A program made the position numbers and the translations under genes. A stretch of 64,000 bases of DNA from Bacillus niameyensis (GTDB lineage Bacteria; Bacillota; Bacilli; Bacillales; Bacillaceae_C), in contig NZ_LN831197.1 of assembly GCF_001375535.1 (NCBI RefSeq), positions 325,150-389,149 on the forward strand, written 5' to 3'. Below, one piece after another: positions 29,337-37,935 of this stretch (position 1 is its first letter; each line of letters opens with the position of its first letter). The notes under the pieces were generated by a model that saw only the letters and a list, made by a program, of their open reading frames with translations, made no database searches and was not told where the DNA came from.

Positions 29337-29339
29337 GTC

Positions 29340-29648
29340 ATGTACGCAATTATTGAAACTGGTGGTAAACAAGTTAAGGTAGAAGAAGGACAAGTTCTTT
29401 ACGTTGAGAAATTGGATGTAACTGAAGGAGAATCTTTCACATTCGATAAAGTCCTTTTTGTAGGTGGTGACAACGTAAAAGTTGGTACTCCTTTTGTTGA
29501 AGGAGCTACTGTATCGGCAAAAGTTGAAAAACAAGGCCGTCAAAAGAAAGTTGTTGTCTTCAAATACAAAGCTAAGAAAAACTACCATAAAAAGCAAGGT
29601 CATCGTCAACCATACACAAAACTTATCGTTGAGAAAATCAACGCTTAA
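29340..29648 (+). CDS. rplU: 50S ribosomal protein L21
   Basis: A 102-residue protein starting [18 protein letters not shown] and ending in the basic [22 protein letters not shown] tail segment typical of bL21. The ATG at 29340 follows AAGGAGG. An open frame extending upstream to 29193 runs through the leader and is not coding. Confidence 0.98.
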   Translation: MYAIIETGGKQVKVEEGQVLYVEKLDVTEGESFTFDKVLFVGGDNVKVGTPFVEGATVSAKVEKQGRQKKVVVFKYKAKKNYHKKQGHRQPYTKLIVEKINA

Positions 29649-29662
29649 GAGTATAAATTCCG

Positions 29663-29992
29663 ATGATACGAATTCTAATTGAACGAACAAATAATATGAT
29701 CAGTTCCTTTACAATGGAAGGGCATGCTGATTTTGCTGAAAAAGGTCAAGATATCGTGTGTGCCGGTGTTTCGGCTGTTGCCTTCGGTAGTGTAAATGCT
29801 GTTATGGCACTAACTGGAGTGGAACCCGAAATCGAGCAGACGGAAAGTGGATTTCTTAAATGTTCGATACCAGAACAATTAGAGAAAGAAACGTCAAGTC
29901 AGGTACAATTACTTCTCGATGGAATGGTTGTTTCGCTGCAAACGATCGAAAGAGAATATGGCGAATATCTAAAATTGACATATAAAAAATAG
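29663..29992 (+). CDS. prp: Ribosomal-processing cysteine protease Prp (YsxB)
   Basis: A 109-residue protease that removes the N-terminal extension of L27. The catalytic pair is visible as His21 in EGHADFAEKG and Cys33 in DIVCAGVSAV. It lies between rplU and rpmA, as throughout Bacillota. The ribosome site is weak, consistent with low-level enzyme expression between two highly expressed ribosomal genes. Confidence 0.95.
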   Translation: MIRILIERTNNMISSFTMEGHADFAEKGQDIVCAGVSAVAFGSVNAVMALTGVEPEIEQTESGFLKCSIPEQLEKETSSQVQLLLDGMVVSLQTIEREYGEYLKLTYKK

Positions 29993-30004
29993 GAGGTGGA
30001 ATTC

Positions 30005-30289
30005 ATGCTAAGATTAGATCTTCAATTTTTTGCTTCCAAAAAAGGGGTAGGTTCTACTAGAAACGGCCGTGATTCAGAGGCAAAACGTCTTGGTGCTAAG
30101 CGTGCTGATGGACAATTAGTTACTGGTGGTTCTATTCTTTATCGTCAACGTGGTACAAAAATTCACCCAGGTGAGAACGTAGGCCGTGGAAGCGATGATA
30201 CACTTTTCGCAAAAGTTGACGGTATTGTGCGTTTCGAACGCGTTGGTCGTGACAAGAAAAGAGTAAGTGTATATCCTGTTGCCCAATAA
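30005..30289 (+). CDS. rpmA: 50S ribosomal protein L27 (precursor)
   Basis: A 94-residue bL27. The N-terminal extension MLRLDLQFF precedes [15 protein letters not shown] and is the known Prp cleavage signature of Bacillota. The ATG at 30005 follows AGGAGGTG; a GTG nine bases earlier overlaps that site. The mature protein reaches the peptidyl transferase centre. Confidence 0.98.
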   Translation: MLRLDLQFFASKKGVGSTRNGRDSEAKRLGAKRADGQLVTGGSILYRQRGTKIHPGENVGRGSDDTLFAKVDGIVRFERVGRDKKRVSVYPVAQ

Positions 30290-30305
30290 GATAACCGAAT
30301 CTAAA

Positions 30306-30341
30306 CGAAAGCTCTAGCCATTGAAGGTTAGAGCTTTTCTT
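30306..30341 (+). terminator. Intrinsic terminator after rpmA
   Basis: GAAAGCTCTAGCC pairs with GGTTAGAGCTTTTC across about six bases, with T-rich sequence after it. Confidence 0.85.
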
Positions 30342-30360
30342 ATTTTTATCTACTCCATCA

Positions 30361-30596
30361 AACGAGCGTCTTCCGCTTTTCGTTGTCCAGCTCAAGCCGC
30401 CCAGCGACTAGCAAACTTTCAGCTTCTTCCTACGATAAGTCAACATCGGTTCGTCCTGTCGGCCTCACCGTGTTTCCTTTATCTCAGGCCAACAGGACGT
30501 TGGTCAGAACGGTGTTGCGCCAGGACGGCGCGTCTTTAGCCGTTCATCCTTATTGTAAAGTTTGTACGTCGCTAAACGGGCGTCTTCCACTTTCTG
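30361..30596 (+). repeat. Dispersed intergenic repeat, full copy
   Basis: A full forward copy with edge GCTTTTCGTTGTCCAGCTC and left end AGCGACTAGCAAACTTTCAG (30403). The hairpins CCAAC-AGGAC-GTTGG (30489-30503) and GCGCC-AGGAC-GGCGC (30517-30531) are perfect. The right end is AAAGTTTGTACGTCGC. It separates the rpmA terminator from spo0B. Open frames across it match those in the other copies and are not genes. Confidence 0.87.
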
Positions 30597-30644
30597 TATG
30601 ATATACTAAAGAGACGATTGAAGTTTGATGGAAAGGACATAATG

Positions 30645-31196
30645 ATGAATAGTGAAAGCAAAAAGATTCTAGATACACTACAGTATGCACGGCATGATTG
30701 GCTTAATAAAGTTCAATTAATTAAAGGTTATCTAGGGCTCGGAAAAATAGATCAAATCGAAAGAATTATTGATCAAATTGTAATCGAATCTCAGCACGAA
30801 TCCCGGCTTACCAAATTAAGATTGCCTGAATTTGCGGTTCTATTAATGACCCACAATTGGGGAGGACTTTCGTTTCAATTAGATTTTGAAATGGTTAGTG
30901 ATTATAGAGTTGAAAAGATCAATGAAACTCAATTAATGGAATGGATGAATGCTTTTTTTATCCAGTTAAATAATGCTGTTCATCCCCTTCATGAAAATCA
31001 TCTGCAAATTCTAATTGAGCCACAAACAAATCAGCTTGATTTAGCGTTTCACTACGAAGGGATGTTGAAAGACGATCAAGTATTGCAACAATGGTTACAT
31101 AATCAAGCTAACATACAAGAGTACTTGTATTTAGAAAAAATAACAAAAACTGAATTCAACCTAAAAGTTACGTTTCAAGCGCATAGATCGGAGTGA
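30645..31196 (+). CDS. spo0B: Sporulation initiation phosphotransferase Spo0B
   Basis: About 183 residues. It passes phosphate from Spo0F to Spo0A. The phosphorylated histidine is His17 in [17 protein letters not shown], within a helical-hairpin dimer domain followed by a degenerate ATPase-like domain. I chose ATG 30645 because AAAGGA is seven bases upstream; ATG 30642 is the alternative. It ends just before obg, as in B. subtilis, and is shorter than the 192 residues there because of a shorter N-terminus. Confidence 0.94.
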   Translation: MNSESKKILDTLQYARHDWLNKVQLIKGYLGLGKIDQIERIIDQIVIESQHESRLTKLRLPEFAVLLMTHNWGGLSFQLDFEMVSDYRVEKINETQLMEWMNAFFIQLNNAVHPLHENHLQILIEPQTNQLDLAFHYEGMLKDDQVLQQWLHNQANIQEYLYLEKITKTEFNLKVTFQAHRSE

Positions 31197-31201
31197 AAAA
31201 A

Positions 31202-32494
31202 ATGTTTGTCGATCAGGTAAAAATTTATGTTAAAGGCGGAGATGGCGGGAACGGCATGGTCGCTTTCCGAAGGGAAAAGTACGTTTCAATGGGAGGACCT
31301 GCTGGTGGCGACGGAGGTAGAGGTGGAGATGTAATTTTCCAAGTAGATGAAGGTTTACGCACCTTAATGGATTTCCGTTACTCTAGGCATTTTAAAGCTG
31401 CACGGGGCGAACATGGAATGTCAAAAAGTAAACACGGTCGTGGTGCTGAAGACTTAATCGTAAAAGTGCCGCCCGGTACAGTGGTGACAGATGCAAATAC
31501 AAAAGATATTATAGCAGATCTTGTCGAGCATGGTCAGCAAGCGATAATTGCTAAGGGAGGTAGAGGCGGCAGAGGAAACATTCGATTTGCGACTCCAGCG
31601 AATCCTGCTCCAGAAATTGCAGAGAATGGTGAACCTGGCCAGGAAAGAGACGTTACACTAGAACTAAAAGTTTTGGCTGATGTTGGTCTCGTCGGATTTC
31701 CAAGTGTTGGAAAATCAACCCTTCTTTCAGTTGTTTCCGCAGCTAAACCGAAAATTGCTGAATATCATTTTACAACAATCGTTCCTAACCTTGGAGTTGT
31801 GGAAACAGATGATGGCAGGAGTTTTGTGATGGCTGACTTACCTGGATTGATTGAAGGTGCTCATCAAGGAGTTGGACTAGGCCATCAATTTTTGCGCCAT
31901 ATTGAGAGAACGAGAGTTATTGTCCATGTTATTGATATGTCGGGTACTGAAGGTCGTAATCCATACGAGGATTTTGTTACGATTAACAAGGAATTAGAAA
32001 AGTACAATTTGCGATTACTTGAGCGACCGCAAATTATTGTAGCTAATAAAATGGATATGCCTGAATCTGAAGAAAATTTACAAGCATTTAAAGATGAACT
32101 TAATGAAGAGCATCCGATATACCCAATTTCTGCGATTACAAGACAGGGAGTTCGTGATTTATTATTTAGGATTGCTGATCAACTGGAAACAACTCCTGAA
32201 TTCCCGCTCTTTGAAGAGGCTTCAGAAGAGCAAGAGATCAATCGAGTTATCTATCGTCATGAAAAGAATCCTGATGAGTTTTCTATTTCAAGAGATCCCG
32301 ATGGTAGTTTTATTCTAACTGGTGAGAAAATTGAGCGGTTATTTAAAATGACGGATTTCTCAAGGGATGAATCCGTTCGGCGCTTCGCAAGACAAATGCG
32401 AGGAATGGGAATTGATGATGCGTTACGAGAACGCGGTGCAAAAGATGGAGATACAATTCGAATATTAGAATTTGAATTTGAATTTGTCGAATAG
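31202..32494 (+). CDS. obg: Obg GTPase (CgtA)
   Basis: A 430-residue GTPase linked to ribosome assembly, sporulation and the stress response. It has a glycine-rich Obg fold (about 1-158), a G domain with GFPSVGKST and the [10 protein letters not shown] switch, and a C-terminal OCT domain ending in an acidic EFEFEF tail. ATG 31202 begins [16 protein letters not shown], matching the family; GGAGTG lies eight bases before it. It is coupled to spo0B. Confidence 0.98.
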   Translation: MFVDQVKIYVKGGDGGNGMVAFRREKYVSMGGPAGGDGGRGGDVIFQVDEGLRTLMDFRYSRHFKAARGEHGMSKSKHGRGAEDLIVKVPPGTVVTDANTKDIIADLVEHGQQAIIAKGGRGGRGNIRFATPANPAPEIAENGEPGQERDVTLELKVLADVGLVGFPSVGKSTLLSVVSAAKPKIAEYHFTTIVPNLGVVETDDGRSFVMADLPGLIEGAHQGVGLGHQFLRHIERTRVIVHVIDMSGTEGRNPYEDFVTINKELEKYNLRLLERPQIIVANKMDMPESEENLQAFKDELNEEHPIYPISAITRQGVRDLLFRIADQLETTPEFPLFEEASEEQEINRVIYRHEKNPDEFSISRDPDGSFILTGEKIERLFKMTDFSRDESVRRFARQMRGMGIDDALRERGAKDGDTIRILEFEFEFVE

Positions 32495-32640
32495 CTTTAA
32501 ATATGCAAAGATAGAACCTGGGGAGTACTGATTTTTTAACAGCCACATAGTGGAGTAATGGATAGAAAAAGCAGTTGAAAAGTACATTGCTAAATTTATC
32601 CTGTAAGAAAAGCTTACACTATTCTAATGGGGGAGAGGGT

Positions 32641-33096
32641 ATGGCTAAAAAAGAGTACCATCAAAAATTTTATTTAGTCAGGGAAGATGTACTTCCTGAA
32701 GCCATGAAAAAAACTTTAGAGGCAAAAGAATTAATCGATAGAGGGAGATCAGTGTCCGTATGGGATGCCGTTCAACAGGTGGATTTAAGTCGAAGCGCTT
32801 TTTACAAATATCGTGACACGGTATTACCTTTCCATCGAGTTGTTAAAGAGAAAATTATTTCACTATTTTTTTATCTCGAGGATAAGCCAGGAGCACTTTC
32901 AAAACTTTTAGGGGTTGTAGCGAATAACGCTTGCAATGTGCTAACGATTCACCAAACGATTCCATTACAAGGCAGAGCCAACGTAACCCTTTCTCTCGAT
33001 ATAGCAAGTATGAATGTTGAAATTGATGAACTGTTATCAGAGTTAAATAGGCTTGAATTTGTAGATAAAGTAGATGTATTAAGTTCTGGAGGGTAA
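32641..33096 (+). CDS. pheB: ACT domain protein PheB
   Basis: A 151-residue protein with a conserved N-terminal region ([20 protein letters not shown]) and a C-terminal ACT domain (about 75-148: [18 protein letters not shown]). ACT domains bind amino acids, and this family is usually paired with prephenate dehydratase. ATG 32641 follows GGGGGAGAGGG. The usual partner pheA is not next to it; a terminator and then niaR follow. Confidence 0.92.
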   Translation: MAKKEYHQKFYLVREDVLPEAMKKTLEAKELIDRGRSVSVWDAVQQVDLSRSAFYKYRDTVLPFHRVVKEKIISLFFYLEDKPGALSKLLGVVANNACNVLTIHQTIPLQGRANVTLSLDIASMNVEIDELLSELNRLEFVDKVDVLSSGG

Positions 33097-33107
33097 GTAA
33101 ATATTTA

Positions 33108-33154
33108 AAGAAAAAGCCGTGTCTGCTGAAATATGCAGTTCCTGGCTTTTTTAT
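33108..33154. terminator. Terminator between pheB and niaR
   Basis: AAAAAGCC pairs with GGCTTTTTT and an inner CTGCTGAAATATGCAG extends the stem. It lies between convergent pheB and niaR, with T residues on the plus side and A residues on the other, so it may act in both directions. Confidence 0.75.
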
Positions 33155-33202
33155 TTATCTTCAGAGAAAGGGATAGCGTTGTTCCTCATTAATTTCACTT
33201 GA

Positions 33203-33745
33203 TTAGTTTTCTTCCAATAAGATACCAGCTTTTTTTAATTCCTGTTCTACTTTCTCAATAGCTTCTTTGGTTGAAGCTAGCAATGTATGTAAATGAATGC
33301 CTGATGTAAGATCAGCTAGAAGGGAGGCTTTCGTTTTACTGACTTTATGTAAAAACTCTCGAACTTCTTTACGATTTGAGACCATAAGCGAAGCGGTTAA
33401 CTCTCCATATATGGGATGTTCCACCGTAACATTTTTCACTGTAACCCCATGATCAACAATAATGTTTAATTCCTCTTCGGCTTGAAATCGATCGTGTAAA
33501 CAAACGATGGTTTTTTCAATTTGGTTGTTTTCCTGAGGTAATTTCATGTACAGATAGCCTTGGCTTGTTGCTATTATCGGTTCATTGCGTGCTTTCAATA
33601 AATTAATATCCCCTACAATGACTTGCCTACTGACATGCGCTTTTTGAGCAAGGGCACTCCCGGTAATCGGCACTTCACTTTCTTTTAACAGGTTGAGCAA
33701 TATTTCTCTTCTTTCTTCCCCAAAAAGCTTTCTTTTCTCTGACAT
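33203..33745 (-). CDS. niaR: Transcriptional repressor NiaR (YrxA) of NAD synthesis
   Basis: A 180-residue protein. An N-terminal winged helix (RREILLNLLKESEVPITGSALA) is followed by a 3H ligand-binding domain with conserved histidines (DHGV, EHPIYGEL, GIHLHTL). NiaR represses NAD biosynthesis genes in response to nicotinic acid (family knowledge). The start ATG follows GGAGG with eight-base spacing. The nad genes that adjoin it in B. subtilis are absent here. Confidence 0.94.
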   Translation of the reverse strand: MSEKRKLFGEERREILLNLLKESEVPITGSALAQKAHVSRQVIVGDINLLKARNEPIIATSQGYLYMKLPQENNQIEKTIVCLHDRFQAEEELNIIVDHGVTVKNVTVEHPIYGELTASLMVSNRKEVREFLHKVSKTKASLLADLTSGIHLHTLLASTKEAIEKVEQELKKAGILLEEN

Positions 33746-33884
33746 TATGGCAATCCTCCGTTTCTTTCTGATGTATTGATTTTAACATAAATGCAGTGAA
33801 CCTTCTTCCCTTCAAACTTTGGAATAATCTTTATAGAAATATCATAAGTTTTGATGAAGATTATTAGCAAATTGCCTATTTATT

Positions 33885-33892
33885 CATACACT
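33885..33892 (+). promoter_or_regulatory. Sporulation-type -10 element before safA
   Basis: CATACACT matches the sigma-E -10 consensus exactly. With the following ATA it also fits the sigma-K form CATANNNTA. The expected sigma-E -35 position (33864-33870) reads TTAGCAA, a poor match, so the sigma factor assignment is tentative. Confidence 0.45.
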
Positions 33893-33923
33893 ATATGGAC
33901 TTATGCCTGAGGAGGGGAAGTAT

Positions 33924-35012
33924 GTGAAGATCCATATCGTACAAAAAGGAGAAACGCTATGGAATATCGCCAAGAAGTATGGCGTGAATTTTGATGAATT
34001 AAAAAAGATGAATGCCCAGTTATCTAACCCAGAAATGATTATGCCGGGAATGAAAATCAAAGTTCCGGGTTCTGGGATGAATGTGAAAAAGGAGATGCCT
34101 AAACATTTTGGTGGGGTAAAGGAAGCTCCTAAGGCAGAGCATCCATTTCTACCTAAAAAGGAAGCGCCTTTACCAGTTGCAAAACCTCCAAAAGAAAAAC
34201 CTAAGGAGGTACCTTATCAAATTTATCAACCAGTTATGCCAGAAGTACAGCCCTTGCCAGAAATTGATATTAATAACTACTACATGGTGAATATGAAACA
34301 ACAGCAGGTGCAACAGCAAGTACAACATGAACATCATGAACATCATGAACATCATGAACATCATGAAGAATCACCAGTGACGCAAGAAATGCCAGTTCAA
34401 GAGGAAGTAGCACAACCAATGTACTATTATCCTCCAATGGCGATGCCTTGCTTTGATCCTTGTTATAATCCTTGCTATAACCCTTGCTTTGATCCATGTT
34501 ACCCACATATGCAACCATTTAACAATCAAATGATGCCAATGCATCAAGTACAAGGGATGATGTCAGCACCATATCCAATGATGCAACCCCAGGTGATGCC
34601 ATCAATGCTCCCAGGGATGCCAATAGCAGGATATGACACGATGCCACAACAATTTGATGTGGAATCATCAAGCCACCATCACCATATGCATCATGATCAA
34701 ATGGAAAGCTCAGATGCTTGGCAATACAGTGGAGGAGCACCAGTAATGCCGGCAATGGAGCAAGCACCATTTTATGGTAATGTACCGATGATGGGACATC
34801 AGCAAATGCCTCAACAGGCCTTCGCACCTACAGGGAATTGTGGTTGCGGAGGAAATTCTTTTCTTCCACCACAGCCTTATGGGTGGCAAGGTCAACCAAT
34901 GCCAATGAATCCTGTCCCGAATTATGGGTTCGGAGGCTATCCTGTAGGTACTGCAATGCCTGCCACATATGCGATGCCTGTTAGACATGATGAAGGCAAC
35001 GACGATGAATAA
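33924..35012 (+). CDS. safA: Spore coat assembly protein SafA
   Basis: A 362-residue morphogenetic protein that localizes to the cortex-coat interface and interacts with SpoVID. The N-terminal LysM domain (about 1-48) begins MKIHIVQKGETLWNIAKKY. A Lys/Pro-rich linker follows. The C-terminal part is low-complexity: His-Glu-His repeats (about 135-149), C-F/Y-D/N-P repeats (about 176-192), many Met/Pro/Gln residues and a CGCGG motif. The start is GTG at 33924, eight bases after GAGGAGGGG; ATG 33903 lies before that site and is unlikely. A sporulation -10 is upstream. Confidence 0.95.
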   Translation: MKIHIVQKGETLWNIAKKYGVNFDELKKMNAQLSNPEMIMPGMKIKVPGSGMNVKKEMPKHFGGVKEAPKAEHPFLPKKEAPLPVAKPPKEKPKEVPYQIYQPVMPEVQPLPEIDINNYYMVNMKQQQVQQQVQHEHHEHHEHHEHHEESPVTQEMPVQEEVAQPMYYYPPMAMPCFDPCYNPCYNPCFDPCYPHMQPFNNQMMPMHQVQGMMSAPYPMMQPQVMPSMLPGMPIAGYDTMPQQFDVESSSHHHHMHHDQMESSDAWQYSGGAPVMPAMEQAPFYGNVPMMGHQQMPQQAFAPTGNCGCGGNSFLPPQPYGWQGQPMPMNPVPNYGFGGYPVGTAMPATYAMPVRHDEGNDDE

Positions 35013-35979
35013 GCCATTTTTATATGGGAGAGACGGATGGAATCGCCGTCTCCTTTCTTTTGTAAAAGAACAATCTGGGTTGCCATTCCATCATATTCAA
35101 AGGTTAAAACAAGGAGTATGGCTGTTATCAACAAAAAAGCAACAATGGATTTTGAAGGAATTCTTTACAGTTGCCAAATTCAATGTTCAAGCATTATTCA
35201 CGAAGGAATTAAGGGCACGCGGATTTATGCAAACATATAAAATCTATCCGAAGGCATTGATTTTAGATAATCGAGTATTTGCCCTTATTCAGTATATAGA
35301 ACCCAATTCGCCTGGAACATTTCAATATAATCAAAACGAAAATGTTGTCGATGCTATAAAATTACTAGTCGATTTTCATCAATTGACGGCAGAGTTAGTT
35401 CCAACATTTCAAAATAAAATTTCTCGCTTTTACCAATTAAATAAATGGGAAAAAAGACTGGGACACTTTGAGCAGTCACTAAAACTACATACAATCAACC
35501 CTATAGTGTCACATTTGAAGAATTTTTCAAGTTATGGCAATTGGGCGATGAAAAAGATGAAGAAAGAGACCAATTTTTTCACATTGGAACCACTCTGTAT
35601 AATTCACGGTGATGTAGCAAGTCATAATTTTATTAGAGGCATAGATAAAAAACTATATTTAATCGATTTTGATTTAATTGGAATCGCACCGGCACATATT
35701 GACTACTTACAGATGGCTAATCGCATTTTGCCATTTTTGAACTGGAGTGATAGAAAGTTATTTTCTTATTCTACGTTTAAATACTTTGAGAATTCCTATC
35801 CTTTTCTTACAGCACTTGCTTACCCTGCAGACATTTTTAGAGAATGGTTGCATTTTGTAAAGGAAAATCCCCGTGAACAGAAGAGGAAATGGCCGATGAT
35901 AGAGCGAATGATACTGAACCAATATAAACAACGCATTTCATTCTACGAAAGAATTAGGGAGAGGATAGAGGCGTTATAA
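35005..35979 (+). CDS. CotS-family / APH-fold phosphotransferase-like protein
   Basis: About 324 residues of the aminoglycoside-phosphotransferase/CotS fold. Unlike YsxE in this window, the catalytic loop IHGDVASHN and the metal-binding DFD (LIDFDLIG) are intact, so it may be an active small-molecule or protein kinase. It starts at ATG 35005 with GAAGG upstream, overlaps the safA stop by eight bases and is probably translated with it, suggesting a coat-related role. B. subtilis has coxA here instead. The substrate is unknown. Confidence 0.85.
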   Translation: MNKPFLYGRDGWNRRLLSFVKEQSGLPFHHIQRLKQGVWLLSTKKQQWILKEFFTVAKFNVQALFTKELRARGFMQTYKIYPKALILDNRVFALIQYIEPNSPGTFQYNQNENVVDAIKLLVDFHQLTAELVPTFQNKISRFYQLNKWEKRLGHFEQSLKLHTINPIVSHLKNFSSYGNWAMKKMKKETNFFTLEPLCIIHGDVASHNFIRGIDKKLYLIDFDLIGIAPAHIDYLQMANRILPFLNWSDRKLFSYSTFKYFENSYPFLTALAYPADIFREWLHFVKENPREQKRKWPMIERMILNQYKQRISFYERIRERIEAL

Positions 35980-36113
35980 ATAATAACGATAAAATGAAGT
36001 GCTAAAAAACTTTTATGGAAGAATCAGCTATGTTTTGGATATTCATGTTATTTTTTGGGCAATCTATAGTCTGAAGATGGAAATTATTTTTTAGGCTATC
36101 AGAGGTGATCCGC

Positions 36114-36701
36114 ATGAGTTTTAAGGCAAAAGTGCTGATTTCATTTTTAGTGTTGTTTGCTATTAGTCATCTGCAATATTTTACGGAAGAATTTACTTAT
36201 AGTAATAAAGGTTTGGTGAACGCGAAGAATGAAGAAGAGCATGTGGTCATTCCGGATACTCCCCTTATACTGGATGTTACTTTGAAAAGAAGATATTTAG
36301 ATGGAGAAGTAAGCGAAGAAAGAGTTCAGGAAACGATTTGGGCATTAGAAGATTTTTGGGCGAAATATGAATCATGGCAATTAGTCGATATAGACGAAGA
36401 AAATATCGTTTTTGAACAATCTGTGGACGATATCTCGCCACTATTAAAAGTTAACGGTTTTTTTGGCATTACAGATGATGGAACATTGTCAATTTTTAAT
36501 GGGGATCCCGGACAATCAGAAATTATCCAGTCTTTTTTCCAAATTGATATAAAAAAATTAGAAGGAAAAAAACGGATGGAATTAAAAAGGGGTATTCCAG
36601 TTCAATCTAAAGAGGTGTATACAGAGGTTCTTGAGGCAATGAGACAATATTCGATTGAATCTGACTCTGAGAATACAAAAAAGACTAGCCCGGCCATCTG
36701 A
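36114..36701 (+). CDS. bofC: Forespore checkpoint protein BofC
   Basis: A 195-residue secreted or membrane-tethered protein. The N-terminal signal-like helix is at about 6-22. The BofC core LDVTLKRRYLDGEVSEERVQET follows, then a C-terminal domain (about 95-180). BofC restrains the SpoIVB signal that triggers SpoIVFB, so it acts on the same checkpoint as spoIVFAB. ATG 36114 follows AGAGGTGAT. A loose sigma-G-like site (GGATA at 36037, GCAATCTA near 36059) lies upstream. Confidence 0.9.
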   Translation: MSFKAKVLISFLVLFAISHLQYFTEEFTYSNKGLVNAKNEEEHVVIPDTPLILDVTLKRRYLDGEVSEERVQETIWALEDFWAKYESWQLVDIDEENIVFEQSVDDISPLLKVNGFFGITDDGTLSIFNGDPGQSEIIQSFFQIDIKKLEGKKRMELKRGIPVQSKEVYTEVLEAMRQYSIESDSENTKKTSPAI

Positions 36702-36716
36702 AAGCCGGGCTAGCAG
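36684..36716. terminator. Bidirectional GC-rich terminator
   Basis: CTAGCCCGGC pairs perfectly with GCCGGGCTAG across nine bases, with AAAAAAGA on the left. It overlaps the last codons and stop of bofC and lies before the end of the convergent YflT-type gene. Confidence 0.8.
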
Positions 36717-36719
36717 TAT

Positions 36720-37088
36720 TTAAATGACAGGTCTTTCTTCGTCACTGCCATCTTCTACAAGTACGAGGATTTTTCCATTTTCTACATCGTTAGCATATGT
36801 TTTAGCATCCTCTTCTGCGACGCCTAATTTTACTAGGAAATTAGAGTATGGCGATGCATTCACTTCTTTTTTTGAAAATAATGACCGCCAAAATCCCTTC
36901 TTGTTCTCCTCAAGCCTAAAGCTATCATCGGCAGCTACCCCTGATTTTTCCTCAATGAATTTTTGATCATAATTATCCTGGGTGATAATCAAAATGTGAT
37001 TTTTATCAACTCCCTTTTCTTTTAAGGAGTTGATGGCCCTTAAAGCTTCAAAAGTGGATGAAAATGACCCAACAACGTTCTTATTCAT
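36720..37088 (-). CDS. YflT-type general stress protein
   Basis: A 122-residue soluble protein with the heat-induced stress protein YflT domain. N-terminal NVVGSFSSTFEALRAINSLKEKG resembles the typical opening, and the acidic tail is LVLVEDGSDEERP. In Bacillus these proteins usually belong to the sigma-B regulon, but I could not establish a sigma-B promoter here. The real ATG lies within a four-codon ORF (ATG TAT GAA TAA) that starts closer to the GGAGG. Confidence 0.85.
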   Translation of the reverse strand: MNKNVVGSFSSTFEALRAINSLKEKGVDKNHILIITQDNYDQKFIEEKSGVAADDSFRLEENKKGFWRSLFSKKEVNASPYSNFLVKLGVAEEDAKTYANDVENGKILVLVEDGSDEERPVI

Positions 37089-37309
37089 ACATAAATTCCT
37101 CCTTAATTTGAATTCATAGAATAATAGCTGCCGGAAACATTAGATGAAGTTATTTTTGATGTTGAATAATCATTACCCTTTATAAATAGTTTATAAACAT
37201 TTTCGTGAATAAAGAACTAAAAATGATGAAAGAACGTACGTTTTTCAATACAGTATGCAAGCCTTTTTTATGGTACAATGAAAGATACCAAGAAATAGGG
37301 GAGAAAAAC

Positions 37310-37918
37310 GTGTACGATTATATTAAAGGAATGATCCATCATATTGACCCAGAGTATGTGGTCATTGATAATAATGGGATTGGGTATCACATTCTCACTC
37401 CAAATCCCTATGTATTTTCAGATAAAAAGGAAAAGGAAACAATCATTTATACATACCAGCATGTTCGGGAAGATATGATTGCTCTTTATGGTTTTGAAAC
37501 TTTTGAAGAAAAACGCATGTTTAAAAAACTCATTCAAGTTTCTGGAATTGGCCCAAAAGGTGCTTTAGCTATTCTTGCTTATGGAAGACCGAATGAAGTG
37601 ATTTCAGCTATTGAGTTTGAAGATGAAAAATTTTTAGTGAAATTTCCTGGAGTCGGAAAGAAAACGGCTAGGCAAATGATCCTTGATTTAAAAGGAAAAT
37701 TAGATGATGTTATTCCAGCCCTTGAGTTAGTTACTGATGTGAAAAAAGAACCATCTTCGAACGTTGAGATAGAAGAAACATTGGGAGAAGCCTTTTTAGC
37801 TTTGGTTGCTCTTGGGTATTCAGAGCGTGAATTGAAAAAAATTGAACCGAAACTTAAAGGTAGAAATCTCACGACAGACCAGTATGTGAAAGAGGCACTA
37901 CAATTGTTAATATCGTGA
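37310..37918 (+). CDS. ruvA: Holliday junction branch migration protein RuvA
   Basis: A 202-residue protein with the OB fold [20 protein letters not shown], the double helix-hairpin-helix ([12 protein letters not shown] and [12 protein letters not shown]) and the C-terminal RuvB-binding domain. GTG 37310 follows AGGGGAG and gives the family-standard length. Open sequence extends to 37205 but precedes the ribosome site and is not homologous. ruvB follows 17 bases later. Confidence 0.97.
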   Translation: MYDYIKGMIHHIDPEYVVIDNNGIGYHILTPNPYVFSDKKEKETIIYTYQHVREDMIALYGFETFEEKRMFKKLIQVSGIGPKGALAILAYGRPNEVISAIEFEDEKFLVKFPGVGKKTARQMILDLKGKLDDVIPALELVTDVKKEPSSNVEIEETLGEAFLALVALGYSERELKKIEPKLKGRNLTTDQYVKEALQLLIS

Positions 37919-37935
37919 TGAAAGGATGTTGAAGA

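Noticed and set aside
29193-29339. N-terminal extension of L21
   Set aside because: This stretch is the structured L21 leader with a near-consensus promoter. The family start is at 29340.
30321-30601. Two 72-codon frames downstream of rpmA
   Set aside because: Both run across a terminator and a dispersed repeat, have no ribosome site, and reproduce frames seen in other repeat copies.
34324-34372. Possible CRISPR-like or satellite array
   Set aside because: The nine-base units are contiguous, without spacers, and in frame within safA, so they are coding repeats.
37205-37309. N-terminal extension of RuvA
   Set aside because: It precedes the AGGGGAG ribosome site, is not similar to RuvA, and the GTG at 37310 gives the standard length.
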